Shown here: one piece after another, positions 24,341 to 32,535 of the stretch
Layout: each line of letters starts with the position of its first letter
Position numbering within the stretch: position 1 is the first letter of the stretch
NCBI GenBank assembly: GCA_003599195.1
Contig: QZIZ01000007.1
Span: 1 to 51,248, forward strand
Reading direction: 5' to 3'
From: Deltaproteobacteria bacterium
Lineage (GTDB): Bacteria > Desulfobacterota > Desulfobaccia > Desulfobaccales > 0-14-0-80-60-11
DNA length: 51,248 bases
Notes under the pieces: generated by a model
What the model saw: the letters and a program-made list of their open reading frames with translations, nothing else
Told to the model about the DNA's origin: nothing
Databases searched by the model: none
Position numbers and translations under genes: made by a program

Positions 24341-26802
24341 AATGGCTTGACTCCCCAAATCTGCCCGCAATACTCCCGGATAGCCCGGTCCGAGGAGAAT
24401 TTGCCCATGCGGGCCGCGTTGAGGATGGACATGCGGGTCCAGCGTTTCTCATCCTTGAAGATGTAACCCGCTTCCTCCTGCCGATCCACATAAGAGCGGT
24501 AGTCGGCCAGCAAGAGATATTCGTCGCGGCATAACAGGGAGTGCACCAGGGGCGTAAACAGGCTCCGGTCGCCGTGGGAGAAAAATCCCGAGCTGATCAG
24601 ATCCAGGGCTTTCTTAAGTTCCGGCTGATCGTGGTAATAATGGTGCGGCGCATAGCCCCCGGCCTTTAAACTTCGCACTTCCTCAGCCGTGTGCCCGAAC
24701 AGGAAAAAGTTTTCCGGACCCACTTCCTCCCGGATTTCCACGTTGGCGCCGTCCAACGTGCCGATGGTGAGGGCGCCGTTCATGGCGAACTTCATGTTGC
24801 CGGTGCCGGAGGCCTCCTTGCCTGCGGTGGAGATTTGCTCCGAGAGGTCGGCCGCAGGATAAACGAGCTGGCCGTTCTTCACGTTGAAATCCGGGAAAAA
24901 CACCACCTGGAGGCGATCCTTGACGTCCGGGTCGTTATTCACCACCTCCGCCACGGAATTAATGAGCTTGATGATCAGCTTGGCCATGAAGTAGCCGGGC
25001 GCGGCCTTGCCCCCGAAGATAAAGGTGCGGGGAGTGATATCCTGCTCCGGGTGCTGCTTCAAGCGGTTAAACAGGGTGATAATATGCAGGACGTTCAAGT
25101 GTTGCCGCTTGTATTCGTGAATGCGCTTCACCTGGATGTCAAAGAGACTTTCCGGATTGACCGGAATTCCAGTGCGTTCGTGGATGAGAGAGGCTAAAGT
25201 TTTTTTGTTTTCCAGCTTCACCTGCCGCCAGTCCCGGTGGAATTCCGGGTCCTCGGCAAATTCCTCCAGGCGTCTTAGTTCTTCCAGTTGCGTGAGCCAG
25301 GTTTCCCCGATTTTGCTGCTAATGAGCCGGCTTAAACCGGGATTGCTCAGCGCCAGAAAACGTCTGGGGGTCACGCCGTTGGTGACATTGAGAAATTTCT
25401 CCGGCCACAGGTCATAGAAGTCCTGGAGCACCGTCTGCTTCAAGAGTTCCGTATGGAGGGCCGCCACGCCGTTGACAGCATGACTGCCCACACAGGCCAG
25501 ATGGGCCATGCGCACGTATTTGTCTCCCCTCTCGTCGATCAGGGACAGCCGTCCGGCCCGGTCCTCTTCCCGGGGATATCTGCGGCGCACCTCATCCAAG
25601 AAACGGCGGTTGATTTCATAGATGATTTCCAGGTGCCGGGGCAGAACCTCGGCAAACAGGGGCAGCGGCCAGGTCTCCAGAGCTTCTGACAGGAGGGTGT
25701 GATTGGTGTAAGCGAAGGTGTTCCGGGTAATCTCCCAGGCCTGCTCCCAGGGAAAAATATGTTCGTCTACCAGCAACCGCATCATTTCAGGCACGGCGAT
25801 GGCGGGATGGGTGTCGTTGAGCTGGACCGCGAAGGTTTCATAGAAGTTTTCCAGGCTTTTCTGGGTCAGGAGATGAATGCGCATCATATCCTGCAGGGAG
25901 CAGGATACGAAAAAGTGCTGCTGCGCCAGCCTCAGCCTTTTTCCCACCTCAGGCTCATCATTGGGATAGAGCACCTTGGAGACGGTCTCGGAGAGCACCT
26001 TTTCCTGGACTGCCCCGTAATAGTCCCCCACATTGAAGTCAGCAAGATCGAAGGACTCCACCGCTTCCGCCGCCCACAAACGCAGGAGATTGGTGACCCG
26101 GTTCCGGTAGCCGGGGACCGGATAGTCATAGGCCTCGCCTTTCACCACCCGCCCCGGAACCCAGCGCCGCCGTTGGTGGCCGCCGGCGTCGGCATAGGAT
26201 TCGGTGAATCCTTTCCAGCCCACCCGGTAGACGATCTCCGGCCGGCAAATCTCCCAGGGATTCCCCAGTTCCAGCCATTTGTCCGTGATCTCTACCTGCC
26301 AACCGTCCCGGATTTCCTGGTCGAAGATGCCGAATTCGTAGCGGATGCCATAGCCGATGGCGGGAACTTCCAGGGTGGCCAGGGAGTCCAGGTAACACGC
26401 GGCCAGCCTGCCCAAGCCACCGTTTCCCAGCCCCGGCTCGCCTTCCTGTTCCAGGAGATCTTCCAGCTTAAGACCATGCTGAGCTGCGGCCTCTTTGACC
26501 TGATCCCAAATTCCCAGGTTGATGAGGTTGTTGCCCAACTGCGGGCCCAACAAAAATTCCGCGGAGAGATAACTCACCACCTTAACGTCGGTCGCGATGG
26601 TTTTCAGGGTTTGCAGCCAGTTATGCAGCAGCCGGTCCCGCACCGTATAGGCCAGGGCCATGTACCAGTCGTTTTTGGTGGCCAGCGCGGGGGGCCGGCC
26701 CTGGACATAGTAGAGGTTATCCAAAAGAGCCTGGGCCAAAACCTCCGGACTGGTGCCCGTGCGGAGGTTTTCTTGTTCGAGAGACCTTTGCTTCTTTTTC
26801 AT
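24337..26802 (-). CDS. glgP: Glycogen/starch/maltodextrin phosphorylase
   Basis: 821 residues, full length. Releases glucose-1-phosphate from alpha-1,4-glucans using pyridoxal phosphate. The PLP lysine is in EASGTGNMKFAMNGALTIG; GNGGLGRLAACYLDSLATL forms part of the active site, and NGVTPRRFL and VFFPDFNVKNGQLVYPAADL are standard. The ATG at 26802 has a weak ribosome site; a 12-base palindrome lies just upstream (26814-26825). Two tiny ORFs follow. No other glycogen gene is in the window. Confidence 0.95.
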   Translation of the reverse strand: MKKKQRSLEQENLRTGTSPEVLAQALLDNLYYVQGRPPALATKNDWYMALAYTVRDRLLHNWLQTLKTIATDVKVVSYLSAEFLLGPQLGNNLINLGIWDQVKEAAAQHGLKLEDLLEQEGEPGLGNGGLGRLAACYLDSLATLEVPAIGYGIRYEFGIFDQEIRDGWQVEITDKWLELGNPWEICRPEIVYRVGWKGFTESYADAGGHQRRRWVPGRVVKGEAYDYPVPGYRNRVTNLLRLWAAEAVESFDLADFNVGDYYGAVQEKVLSETVSKVLYPNDEPEVGKRLRLAQQHFFVSCSLQDMMRIHLLTQKSLENFYETFAVQLNDTHPAIAVPEMMRLLVDEHIFPWEQAWEITRNTFAYTNHTLLSEALETWPLPLFAEVLPRHLEIIYEINRRFLDEVRRRYPREEDRAGRLSLIDERGDKYVRMAHLACVGSHAVNGVAALHTELLKQTVLQDFYDLWPEKFLNVTNGVTPRRFLALSNPGLSRLISSKIGETWLTQLEELRRLEEFAEDPEFHRDWRQVKLENKKTLASLIHERTGIPVNPESLFDIQVKRIHEYKRQHLNVLHIITLFNRLKQHPEQDITPRTFIFGGKAAPGYFMAKLIIKLINSVAEVVNNDPDVKDRLQVVFFPDFNVKNGQLVYPAADLSEQISTAGKEASGTGNMKFAMNGALTIGTLDGANVEIREEVGPENFFLFGHTAEEVRSLKAGGYAPHHYYHDQPELKKALDLISSGFFSHGDRSLFTPLVHSLLCRDEYLLLADYRSYVDRQEEAGYIFKDEKRWTRMSILNAARMGKFSSDRAIREYCGQIWGVKPL

Positions 26803-26813
26803 GTTTATAGGGA

Positions 26814-26825
26814 ATGACCGGTCAT
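26814..26825. promoter_or_regulatory. 12-base palindrome upstream of glgP
   Basis: ATGACCGGTCAT, a perfect dyad 12 bases before the glgP start codon. The location suits a repressor site, but no matching second copy was found, so it may be chance. The rest of 26826-26936 shows nothing recognisable. Confidence 0.35.
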
Positions 26826-26936
26826 GTTAAACAGGCACTACCATCATGTAACTAAGCCTATTGAAGGATAAGCCTGAGGGGCGATCACGGATGCAGGCCA
26901 TGGTCGCTCCCTCAATCCCTACAGGATATCCAAAAC

Positions 26937-29504
26937 CTAGCGTCGGCCGCCGCGGCCGCCGCTTCCACTGCGGCCACCACCGCCGCCACGGGGACCGCCG
27001 CCGCCGCCACGCATGGCGCCTCCACCACCTCTTGAGGGCCGGCTGATGCCGCCACCCGGCTGGCCGCCGCCCCCCGGCCGGCCGCCGCCCCCGAAGCTGG
27101 GCCGGGAGGCCATACTGGCCCGCTGGAAGTTTTGACTGCGCATCTCACCCCGCTGCCGGGCCGCAAAGTCTCTGTTCAATTGGCCGCTGTCGAAGCTGGG
27201 CCGGGGAGCCGCAGCCGGACGGGTCGCGGGGGTGGGACGGGGCGCCGCTGCAGGCCGTTCAGCCCGGGGGGAAGGCCTGGAGCTGGCCGCGGGCCTACTC
27301 GCCGGTCTTTCACCACCGGGTCTCGACCACTGGTTTCCCTGGCGTTGCTGCCAGTTGCCCTGGTTGTCCCGTTTATAGACATTGCCGCCGCGGTCGGCCA
27401 CAACATTGTTCGGCCCTCCAGCCGGCCGCACTTTAGGCTTCGTCGGTTGAGCCGCGGGCCGGGGTTTGACCGCCTTGGCCGGTCTGGTTTCAGCTTTGGG
27501 TCTGGCTGCATCCGCGGGCCTGGCGCCCGGTTGGCCGGGCCGGGAGGCCAGCCGATTCTCGTTACCCGGGCGATTATATAGATTGGACCGTTGCGACGGC
27601 AGGGTGGAAGGCCTACCCGGACGATCTCCGGGCCTCACCCCCGGCCGGTCCCCCGGACGCCCGGGCCGATCCCCGGGTTTCCAGTCAGGAGGTCGATGGT
27701 CCGGCCTTCGGATCACATTATTATGGATATTGTTGATGTTGACATTATTATAGCCGCCGGCGCCCCAGTACCCGCCGCCGCCCCAATAGCCGTGGGGATG
27801 GTCCCACCAGTTATTGGCGATGGCCGCCACCCCGACGCCCACCGCCGCGGCCGTCAGCCCTGCGGCCAGCCAGGCGCCGGGTTGATAATAGGGCGTTTGG
27901 TAGCCCCAGGAACCGGCATAGGGATCATAGGCCGCAGCATAGCCGTAAGTGGCCGGCGGCGGAATGTACGTTTCCGGGCTGGAATAACCCGTGTAGTTGT
28001 AGCCGGTGCCGTAGACCACCGTGCCGTTATCCACGTAGGAGCCGGTGTAGCCCGGGGTGTAGCCCACGGTGACCGTGTCTTCGGTGGCATCGTACACCTT
28101 GACGTACTTGGCGTTATAATTGGGATTGCTGGGAGGGATTTTATCCACCTGTTTGGGCCGGGCCGCCGCCACCTTCCAGGGGCCGTTGGCGGAGTCGGCC
28201 TCATACCAGACCCCCTGGTCCACGGCGTAATACTTGGCGCCTTCCTTAAACACGGACTTCCCGGTGTTCACGGCGTATTCCATATCCGTGTCCGCGATCT
28301 TCTCGAACTTGGGATCCCCGGCATACTCCACCTTGGTGGTGGCCTTTTTCCGGTCGATGGTCGCTGTCTGGGGGATGGAGTTCTCCAGAACCGCTTCCTT
28401 GGCCTGGTTAGTGTCGGCCACGTTTACCAGAACAAAACCCTTCACCGAGTTTTCCGGGATTTTGGCAAAATCCGCGGGCAACTTATCCGGAGCCGTATAA
28501 GCCCAGGGCCCGTCGGCCAGGGACTTGGTCTTGAACCAGCGGCCGGAAATCAGGGCATAGTACTCCTGGGCGCTGGTGTCCATGAAAATATTGCTTTCGG
28601 TATTGCTCACGAACAGGAGGTTGGTGCCCTTAATCGGCGTGTATTGAGGCTCCCCATCGGTGACCAGAAGTTCCGCGGGCACGGTGCTGACCACGATCGC
28701 CGGCATCTTTTCGCCTTTGGCCTCCACCTTCCTGGCTCCTCCCTTCTCTTTGGCCTTCTCCACCTTTTGAACCTCTCCCTCCAAGGCTTTCAGGGGGTCG
28801 GGCAGGGTCTCCAAATCCTTCCAGGGTCCTGCCAGGTCCGCGGCGCTGAGCCAGTCGTCCCCGCCCCGGAGATAATAGTTTTTGGTGGACGGGTCGTAGA
28901 GCATGATAAACGGCGTGTTGGCCACCCGCATATAAGAGGATTTGGATACCGGCAGAAGCTTGGGGTCCCCGTCCAGCAACACCAGAACCGTGGGCCGGTT
29001 GGCAAAGATGATCTTGGGAGGATCGTTTTTCAGACCCCGGTCCCCAGCCTGCTCCTTCTCCAAGACATCCAGGGCTGCAAGCAGCCGGTCCAGGGAGATG
29101 GCGACGCTAAACTCCGCCATCTCGGTATTCAGGAAGGTCTTCAATTTCTCCAACTGCTCCGGCTTGGCGTCGGGAAACTTGGCGTCCGTAACCTTCACTC
29201 CATCAATGGTGGCCATGCGGGTGTCCCGGTCGATGAGGACCCGCCCCGCGAGCCAGACGGCCCCGAAGACCGGGGCCTTCATTTCCTTGGTTTTCACCGA
29301 GACCGCAGCCCGGGCCGTGAGCTTATCGTCCTTGAAGTCCTCCAATTGCGGCTGGTACATGACCACCGTACCCTTGGGATGCTCAAAACGCTTGGGCCAG
29401 GTGTCCTGGGCCGCTAACGCCAGACGGCCCCAGGACAGGACCAGAGCCAAGACCGCGAAGACGGCCATTCCCATCAACTTTCTGACTGCCCGCTTTCTTT
29501 CCAT
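26937..29504 (-). CDS. Large secreted protein with Arg/Pro/Gly-rich C-terminus
   Basis: 855 residues. Signal peptide ending LALAA. The N-terminal 500 or so residues hold repeated units in which a short strand such as YYLRGGDDWLSAADLAGPWK or YYALISGRWFKTKSLADGPW recurs (also YYAVDQGVWYEADSANGPWK), at least three times; relatives are sometimes labelled carbohydrate-binding. A Tyr/Pro/Gly segment (about 495-555), one hydrophobic stretch (AAGLTAAAVGVGVAAIANNW) and an Arg/Pro/Gly-rich low-complexity tail of about 250 residues follow. The ending is almost pure Gly/Arg. GGAG precedes the ATG. It probably acts in the envelope or outside the cell; function unknown. Confidence 0.8.
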   Translation of the reverse strand: MERKRAVRKLMGMAVFAVLALVLSWGRLALAAQDTWPKRFEHPKGTVVMYQPQLEDFKDDKLTARAAVSVKTKEMKAPVFGAVWLAGRVLIDRDTRMATIDGVKVTDAKFPDAKPEQLEKLKTFLNTEMAEFSVAISLDRLLAALDVLEKEQAGDRGLKNDPPKIIFANRPTVLVLLDGDPKLLPVSKSSYMRVANTPFIMLYDPSTKNYYLRGGDDWLSAADLAGPWKDLETLPDPLKALEGEVQKVEKAKEKGGARKVEAKGEKMPAIVVSTVPAELLVTDGEPQYTPIKGTNLLFVSNTESNIFMDTSAQEYYALISGRWFKTKSLADGPWAYTAPDKLPADFAKIPENSVKGFVLVNVADTNQAKEAVLENSIPQTATIDRKKATTKVEYAGDPKFEKIADTDMEYAVNTGKSVFKEGAKYYAVDQGVWYEADSANGPWKVAAARPKQVDKIPPSNPNYNAKYVKVYDATEDTVTVGYTPGYTGSYVDNGTVVYGTGYNYTGYSSPETYIPPPATYGYAAAYDPYAGSWGYQTPYYQPGAWLAAGLTAAAVGVGVAAIANNWWDHPHGYWGGGGYWGAGGYNNVNINNIHNNVIRRPDHRPPDWKPGDRPGRPGDRPGVRPGDRPGRPSTLPSQRSNLYNRPGNENRLASRPGQPGARPADAARPKAETRPAKAVKPRPAAQPTKPKVRPAGGPNNVVADRGGNVYKRDNQGNWQQRQGNQWSRPGGERPASRPAASSRPSPRAERPAAAPRPTPATRPAAAPRPSFDSGQLNRDFAARQRGEMRSQNFQRASMASRPSFGGGGRPGGGGQPGGGISRPSRGGGGAMRGGGGGPRGGGGGRSGSGGRGGRR

Positions 29505-29558
29505 GGCTAACCGCTCCTTATAAAAACTTACCCATGTTTAATAATCACTCTCAAGCGA

Positions 29559-29915
29559 TTAATCCATCATGCCGATGCGCCGGTCCACGTGCTCAGTCAC
29601 CTTGATACCCTGGGCCTCTAATTGCTTCCGGGCCAGGGGCGAAACCGCGCCGGTCACCCAAAATTCAAATTTGGCCGGGGTCCCGCCGGGTGTCTTATAG
29701 CCGGCCAAAGTGTTCTTAACAATTCGTTGGGCTCGCATAGTCCATACCCCATAGTCCAGGGGGAAAGGGATCAGGACCGTGCCATTGGCCGCCCGAGCCA
29801 GGATGATCAGCGGCGTTTTGATCTCCTGGATGGGGGAGACGGTTTGATGATAGGCTGCCAGGATTTCCGCCATACTCTGCATGAAGTTGGCCGAGTCTTC
29901 GTCATGCGCCCGCAA
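29559..29915 (-). pseudogene. C-terminal fragment of an unidentified protein
   Basis: 118 codons with a TTG at 29915, no ribosome site and a stop two codons before it. The sequence (LIILARAANGTVLIPFPLDY ... WVTGAVSPLARKQLEAQGIK) looks like the end of a longer protein. The break lies next to the decayed integrase at 29962, so an insertion or deletion probably removed the 5' part. Family not recognised. Confidence 0.45.
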
Positions 29916-29961
29916 GATTCAATGGCCGCCATCCTAAAGCTCCCTAACCTCAACTCCAAAC

Positions 29962-30550
29962 ATGCCACCCAAGGATATTCCCAAGTTCTCACAGGTAGCC
30001 GCAGATTAGCTCGAATACAAAAAGGCCAAAATCCGGGAAACCACATGGGAGGTCTACGAGGGTCATGTCAGGAATCATTTCGATGACCTGAACGGCAAGT
30101 TGGTTAACCAGGTCAGTATTGCCACGGTGGAGAAGTTTATCACCAAACGGCAGGCGGATAGAATGAACATCGGGACCTTGCGGAAAATCTTGGTCACTTT
30201 AGGGCAGATTTTGAGTTATGCCGTTAAACATAGGTACCTTGAATAGCAATATGGTCCAGCGTTATTTTCTTCCTGCCTTGAAATCAGCAGACTTGCCAAG
30301 GATCAGGTTCCATGACCTCCGGCATACTAACGCCAGTATCCGACTCGCAAATGGTGAGAACATCAAGTACATCCAGACCCAACTGGGACATGCCAGTCCC
30401 ACAGTCACCCTGAATGTCTACGCCCATTTGATGAACCCCACCAACCAGGATGCGGCCTGTCGGTTGGAAAATGCAGTTTTTGGATCAGTTGGGCACCGTT
30501 TGGGCACCAAAAAGGAAAAGGGGCTACGCTCGAACTCCGTAACCCCTTGA
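29962..30550 (+). pseudogene. Tyrosine recombinase (phage-type integrase) remnant
   Basis: An N-terminal part (DIPKFSQVAAD-stop-LEYKKAKIRETTWEVYEGHV ... QILSYAVKHRYLE) carries an amber codon where relatives have Trp. It stops at about 30246, and a C-terminal part in another frame (SNMVQRYFLPAL ... FHDLRHTNASIR ... QLGHASPTVTLNVYAHL) resumes at once. Roughly 100 or more central codons, including the first catalytic Arg, are missing. The surviving catalytic residues are the HxxR region and the Tyr nucleophile. It ends six bases from the 3' end of tRNA-Val, the usual integration spot. Confidence 0.82.
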
Positions 30551-30556
30551 TTTTCG

Positions 30557-30631
30557 TGGTAGGCGGTACTGGATTTGAACCAGTGACTTCCACCGTGTGA
30601 GGATGGCACTCTACCACTGAGTTAACCGCCC
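30557..30631 (-). tRNA. tRNA-Val (anticodon CAC)
   Basis: Cloverleaf on the minus strand: acceptor GGGCGGT / ACCGCCT (one G-U), anticodon stem CCATC / GGTGG around loop CTCACAC giving anticodon CAC, T-arm ACTGG-TTCAAAT-CCAGT. The 3' CCA is encoded. A promoter lies just upstream and the integrase remnant touches the 3' end. Confidence 0.95.
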
Positions 30632-30643
30632 GTTGATGTCTTA

Positions 30644-30673
30644 TTAATATCAAAATTTCCTTCTGTTTGACAA
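30644..30673 (-). promoter_or_regulatory. Promoter of tRNA-Val
   Basis: Minus strand TTGTCA (30668-30673), 18-base spacer, TATTAA (30644-30649) with a TG extension; the tRNA begins 13 bases further on. Confidence 0.6.
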
Positions 30674-30696
30674 GTCTTTAAATCATCGCTGCGGCC

Positions 30697-31272
30697 TTAG
30701 CACGGCTCCGACGCGGACAGTTTGCTGCGTTTCCGCCGGGCTGACCGGGAATAGACCGTGGAGAACGCGACCCCCAGGGCAAAAAAGCTGAGTTCTATCC
30801 CCCGGTAGAACCATTCATTTTCCTTGGGGTAATAGAACTTGGCCAGGTTCAGCAGGGTATTGGCCAAAAAGATCAGTCCCCAGGCGCCGGTGACGAGGAA
30901 ATTTCCCCGGATAAAAGCGGGAGAGGTCCATAATTCCCGGGGAGTATGCTCCCGGGAGTAGCTTTCTGTGAATGGATGCCCCCAGAGCATGGAGAGAAGG
31001 GTGAGCAGGAACAGGGTGCCGGAGGCAAAAATTCCCAGACGCTGGATGATCCATAAATCCTGGAGCCAGACCACAAAAATTAAGGCGAAGGAGAAGAAGA
31101 TTACTCCGGCCCAGAGGATGATCCCCCGGTGCAACTTCGCGAGGCCCATCACCACCACCATGACCGCAGCCACGAATATGCCGATTTGCAGGCGCGCCTG
31201 GGAATGGCCTCCGGAAATAAGCCAGAACGCCAGCCAGGGCGAAAAGGCCAGCATTAATTTAAGGGCGTTCAT
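30697..31272 (-). CDS. Six-helix integral membrane protein, unknown function
   Basis: 191 residues, about six TM helices, basic C-terminus (SARRKRSK). The loop WGHPFTESYSREHTPRELW followed by a helix with ANTLLNLAKFYY resembles uncharacterised inner-membrane proteins in which GxPFTxxYAxE and W are conserved. No ribosome site is visible because the bases upstream of the ATG belong to a GTTTTCG heptamer array. No function can be assigned. Confidence 0.65.
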   Translation of the reverse strand: MNALKLMLAFSPWLAFWLISGGHSQARLQIGIFVAAVMVVVMGLAKLHRGIILWAGVIFFSFALIFVVWLQDLWIIQRLGIFASGTLFLLTLLSMLWGHPFTESYSREHTPRELWTSPAFIRGNFLVTGAWGLIFLANTLLNLAKFYYPKENEWFYRGIELSFFALGVAFSTVYSRSARRKRSKLSASEPC

Positions 31273-31274
31273 TT

Positions 31275-31335
31275 TAATACCGTTTCCGGTTTTCGGTTTT
31301 CGGTTTTCAGCGTCGATAACTTGTTAATAATTTAT
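31275..31335. repeat. ATACC element / GTTTTCG heptamer array
   Basis: AATACC, then GTTTTCG-GTTTTCG-GTTTTCA (period seven), then an AT-rich stretch. It resembles, in reverse orientation, the elements at 46665-46762 and 47397-47508. Confidence 0.6.
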
Positions 31336-32039
31336 GTCTTAGCATAGGCGGGCGAATTATCACCGCTAAGGGTTATGATCCGGAAATGCCGGCCCTGCTC
31401 CATTTCCCGGCGAATGATCTCTCCGGCAAGGTCGACAATTTCTTCCCGGGCGTCCAGGAGATGGGTGTCGCTGCTGGCGATGGGGCCCGGGAAGGTGAGC
31501 AGCTCCCGTTCGGGGACGGGCACGGCCGCGGCCTCCACGGTCAGGCCCCGGGAGTTCCAGATCTCCCGGGTGTGCCGGGCCAGCTCGCCGCTTAAGCTCA
31601 GGGGAGCGTCATAATAGACGCTCACCGGGCCTGCTGGCGCCTGCGCCAGGTATGCGGCCAGGAGTTCGAGGGCCTGGTCGGTTTCCGGGGAGGCCCGGAA
31701 GTGTCTGGACACCTGGCCCACGTCCCGGATGAAGCCGTCGTCCGCGGCCACCAAAGGGAGCCGGCGCAGGGCGCACTCCAGGGTGATGAGGACATTGTGG
31801 CCGTCAAGGCCTAAGGGGCGGCCGGCCGCGTCCCGGAGCAGGCGGAGTTTCTCCCGGCGGGCCCGGGCTGCGTCCGGGGAAAAGACGCCCCGGTGGAGGA
31901 TCTGCCGGGCGGTGTGGTCCAGTTGATAGCGGTTGCCCACCAGGTCCAGGCCGGCCTTCCGGGGATAGCCCCGGGACAGGAGGTAGCGCAAGTCGGCGGC
32001 TGCTTGGGAGAGTTCCAAGTTCCCGGTTCCCAGTTCCAA
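31332..32039 (-). CDS. DUF434-family protein
   Basis: 235 residues. DLRYLLSRGYPRKAGLDLVG followed by NRYQLDH is the DUF434 signature; the C-terminal part (ASPETDQALELLAAYL, VYYDAPLSLSGELA, SSDTHLLD) matches the companion DUF5616 domain. Such proteins are found in archaea and some anaerobic bacteria; the role is unknown, and Asp-rich motifs hint at a nuclease- or PIN-like fold (inference). The start is TTG within a heptamer array at 32012-32056, so the first dozen residues are repeat-encoded; a second TTG lies eleven codons downstream. Confidence 0.75.
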   Translation of the reverse strand: MELGTGNLELSQAAADLRYLLSRGYPRKAGLDLVGNRYQLDHTARQILHRGVFSPDAARARREKLRLLRDAAGRPLGLDGHNVLITLECALRRLPLVAADDGFIRDVGQVSRHFRASPETDQALELLAAYLAQAPAGPVSVYYDAPLSLSGELARHTREIWNSRGLTVEAAAVPVPERELLTFPGPIASSDTHLLDAREEIVDLAGEIIRREMEQGRHFRIITLSGDNSPAYAKT

Positions 32040-32056
32040 GAGTTCCCGGTTGCGGC
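32012..32056. repeat. Heptamer stutter array at a gene start
   Basis: GTTCCAA-GTTCCCG-GTTCCCA-GTTCCAA then GTTCCCG, period seven. It overlaps the start of the DUF434 gene and ends seven bases before the stop of the PilZ gene at 32063. Confidence 0.72.
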
Positions 32057-32062
32057 CAGGAA

Positions 32063-32458
32063 TTAATCCCCCAGGTTCCCAAGGGTTGAGACTTGGATGG
32101 GGGTTTCGGTGGTTTCCATGACCTGGGATAGAGACAAAGGTTGGGAGAACTGCACGGCGATGCCGAAAAAGGGAGAACCCTCTTCCGGGGGTTCAATGCG
32201 CACCACCGTTCCCTGGCCTTTAAAAAAAGAGGTCTCATGGGGGCCCGGCGCGGCCGGATTGCAGGCCATAGCCACCGTGAACTCCAGGGTTTGCCCGCTC
32301 TCCAACTTCAGGGGGCCGGCGCATTTGAAAAACATGCCCCCCAGGCTGATATTGCCCACCACCCCTTGACCTTTGGGGGACCTTGCCGATTTCTTCGGAC
32401 CCGCCTCATACTGCATCGGCAGAGACTTCGGCAATCGCGGATGTTTGCGTTTGTCCAT
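32063..32458 (-). CDS. PilZ-domain c-di-GMP receptor
   Basis: 131 residues, one PilZ domain. The c-di-GMP motifs are present in usual form: an Arg-rich RKHPRLPKS near the N-terminus and GNISLGGMFF (the (D/N)xSxxG motif, here with Asn). Such stand-alone domains bind c-di-GMP and control motility, polysaccharide or other outputs through partners. The gene lies upstream of the DUF434 protein and downstream of a glycosyltransferase fusion on the same strand, so control of exopolysaccharide is possible. GAGGA precedes the ATG. Confidence 0.85.
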   Translation of the reverse strand: MDKRKHPRLPKSLPMQYEAGPKKSARSPKGQGVVGNISLGGMFFKCAGPLKLESGQTLEFTVAMACNPAAPGPHETSFFKGQGTVVRIEPPEEGSPFFGIAVQFSQPLSLSQVMETTETPIQVSTLGNLGD

Positions 32459-32535
32459 GTCGCATTCCTCGCATTGCTTACACTAGAGAATCGACGTGCA
32501 AACTCAATTTTTAATACCTGTAGCACCTCACAAAA

